Shown here: positions 6,215 through 7,236 of the stretch, piece after piece | How the letters are laid out: every line of letters starts with the position of its first letter | Position numbering within the stretch: the stretch's first letter is position 1 | The notes under the pieces: model-generated | What the model was told of the DNA's origin: nothing | Databases searched by the model: none | Seen by the model: only the letters and a program-made list of their open reading frames with translations | Origin: an uncultured Lachnoanaerobaculum sp. | Lineage (GTDB): Bacteria; Bacillota; Clostridia; Lachnospirales; Lachnospiraceae | Assembly (NCBI GenBank): GCA_938041725.1 | Contig: CALISX010000564.1 | Span: forward strand, 1 to 7,236 | Length of the DNA: 7,236 nt | Reading direction: 5' to 3' | Program-made: the position numbers and the translations under genes

Positions 6215-7024
6215 TCATCCTTTCCCCAAAAATACAACCGCACATACACAAAGACCCAAATATATCAGACACACTCCATAGGTAAGGTAGTCCCCTCCTT
6301 TGTACTTTAAAGGCTTTAAACGGGTACGCCCTTCTCCTCCATGGTAGCATCTGGCCTCCATGGCCATGGACAAGTCAATGGCCCGGCGGAAAGCAGAAAT
6401 AAACAAAGGCACCAGCAATGGGATCATAGCCTTGACCCTGGCCCCAATGCCGCCTCCCTCAAAATCTGCACCCCTGGCCATCTGGGCCTTCATAATCTTA
6501 TCTGTTTCCTCAATCAAAATCGGAATAAACCGCAGGGCAATGGACATCATCATGGCAATTTCGTGAATGGGCACCCGGATATACCTTAAAAATCCCAGGC
6601 TTTTTTCCAGTCCGTCTGTCAGAGCATTGGGGGTGGTGGTCAGGGTCATAATGGAGGAGCCCACCACCAAAAAAATCAAACGAAGCCCCATAAATATGGA
6701 CAGACGAACCCCCTCTCTGGTAATCTGAAGGATACCGAATTGAACCAAAACCTCTCCCTCTGTCAGAAATAAATTAAAGCTCACGCTAAGGAGCAAAAGG
6801 ACGATCACCGCCTGCAGTCCCTTTAGCATAAACTTCACCGGCACCTTTGACAAAACGATGGCCAGCACCAAAAAACTGCCTGCCAGCAAATACCCTGCCC
6901 AGGAGTTTGCCAGAAACAAAGAAACAATGTAAATCATGGTTCCAAAGAGCTTGGTTCTGGGATCCAGTCTGTGAAGCAGGGAGTCCACGGGATAGTACTG
7001 ACCTATGGTAATTTCTCTAATCAT
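6215..7024 (-). CDS. ecfT: ECF transporter transmembrane component EcfT
   Basis: A 269-residue membrane protein of the energy-coupling factor module. It joins the two ATPases to interchangeable substrate-binding S components for vitamin or metal uptake. It starts with a soluble stretch containing DSLLHRLDPRTKL (14-26), typical of EcfT. Hydrophobic segments lie near 27-40, 43-60, 68-86, 108-128, 155-172 and 245-266. The two coupling-helix signatures that contact the ATPases are visible as ARG (183-185, in QMARGADF) and ARC (224-226, in MEARCYHGG), the second with Cys instead of Gly. AAGGGA precedes the ATG by 7 nt inside the end of the ATPase gene, with which it overlaps by 8 nt. No S component lies in the window, which fits the shared (group II) type of ECF module (inference). 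Confidence 0.95.
   Translation of the reverse strand: MIREITIGQYYPVDSLLHRLDPRTKLFGTMIYIVSLFLANSWAGYLLAGSFLVLAIVLSKVPVKFMLKGLQAVIVLLLLSVSFNLFLTEGEVLVQFGILQITREGVRLSIFMGLRLIFLVVGSSIMTLTTTPNALTDGLEKSLGFLRYIRVPIHEIAMMMSIALRFIPILIEETDKIMKAQMARGADFEGGGIGARVKAMIPLLVPLFISAFRRAIDLSMAMEARCYHGGEGRTRLKPLKYKGGDYLTYGVCLIYLGLCVCAVVFLGKG
6218..6223 (-). promoter_or_regulatory. Ribosome binding site supporting the TTG start of truA
   Basis: AAAGGA on the minus strand overlaps the last codons of ecfT and lies 6 nt before the TTG at 6211. It supports TTG as the real start and translational coupling with ecfT. Confidence 0.6.
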
Positions 7025-7236
7025 TGTTCTGTCCCTTTCGAATCCGTCTTAAAATTGCTTCCTTGGCCTCCTGCACTGTGGTAATATCCTTTCCCAAATC
7101 AATCCCCCTTTGTTTTAAAAGCTCCACCAAATTTGTAATCTGAGGAACACTAAGACCAATGCTTTCCAGATAGTCATGCTCCCTGAACACCTCCTTGGGG
7201 GTGCCGTCCAATACCAGCTCTCCGGCATTCATCACC
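7017..7236 (-). CDS. ecfA2: ECF transporter ATP-binding protein, C-terminal end only (probable EcfA2)
   Basis: The last 73 residues of an ABC ATPase; the start and the Walker, signature and switch motifs lie beyond the right edge. The visible part begins with V-M-N-A-G-E-L-V-L-D-G-T-P-K-E-V-F, the strand and turn after the H-loop in EcfA proteins. It continues with a GLSVPQITNLVELLKQRGI segment typical of the EcfA C-terminal extension. The stop TAG overlaps the ecfT start by 8 nt. The assignment to EcfA2 rather than EcfA1 rests on position (in Firmicutes ecfA1-ecfA2-ecfT is the usual order) and is less certain than the family. Confidence 0.85.
   Translation of the reverse strand, partial: VMNAGELVLDGTPKEVFREHDYLESIGLSVPQITNLVELLKQRGIDLGKDITTVQEAKEAILRRIRKGQNND

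Noticed and set aside
1..7236. CRISPR array, tRNA or rRNA genes, insertion sequences, integrase
   Set aside because: No regularly spaced direct repeats, tRNA-like cloverleaf, rRNA stretch or transposase/integrase motif was seen on either strand; nearly all of the window is explained by coding genes.

Overview
The window suggests a Firmicute of the class Clostridia, possibly a Lachnospiraceae-type anaerobe. This rests on the ecfA-ecfT-truA gene order, the PucR/CdaR-type regulator, AGAGG/GGAGG-like ribosome binding sites, a roughly 50% GC impression by eye, and iron-sulfur/flavin redox enzymes typical of strict anaerobes. This is inference from gene content; no 16S or other taxonomic marker is present.

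Layout. Positions 1-4055 hold a minus-strand operon of three redox genes, read from right to left. First comes a flavodoxin/FMN-reductase-like protein that lacks its N-terminal half (3399-4055). Next is a 496-residue FAD_binding_2 (fumarate reductase/ketosteroid dehydrogenase superfamily) flavoenzyme (1884-3374). Last is a large electron-input protein that fuses a NuoG-like [2Fe-2S]/[4Fe-4S] module to a GltD-like FAD/NAD(P)H module (1783 to beyond the left edge). A 100-nt spacer between the second and third genes holds three perfect hairpins with an alternative long-range pairing. Positions 4247-5461 hold the divergently transcribed PucR/CdaR-type regulator. The shared upstream region carries a perfect AT-rich palindrome that is a candidate operator. 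Positions 5471-7236 hold a minus-strand housekeeping operon: the C-terminal end of an ECF transporter ATPase, EcfT, and the tRNA pseudouridine synthase TruA. The genes overlap or nearly touch.

How the genes may work together (inference). The NuoG/GltD fusion would take electrons from NAD(P)H and pass them through flavin and several Fe-S clusters. The FAD_binding_2 enzyme would use them to reduce an organic substrate, or work in the oxidative direction. The divergent regulator probably senses a substrate-related ligand and controls the operon. The flavoenzyme lacks the arginines of classical fumarate reductases, so its substrate is open. The cassette lies directly after truA, where many Firmicutes have rplM-rpsI, so it looks like an accessory insertion next to a conserved housekeeping locus.

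The most notable non-coding feature is the convergent junction 5445-5487. There the last codons of the regulator and of truA form a 17-bp inverted repeat, so both proteins end in Ser-Tyr-Leu-Ala-stop; the only difference is a synonymous Leu codon.
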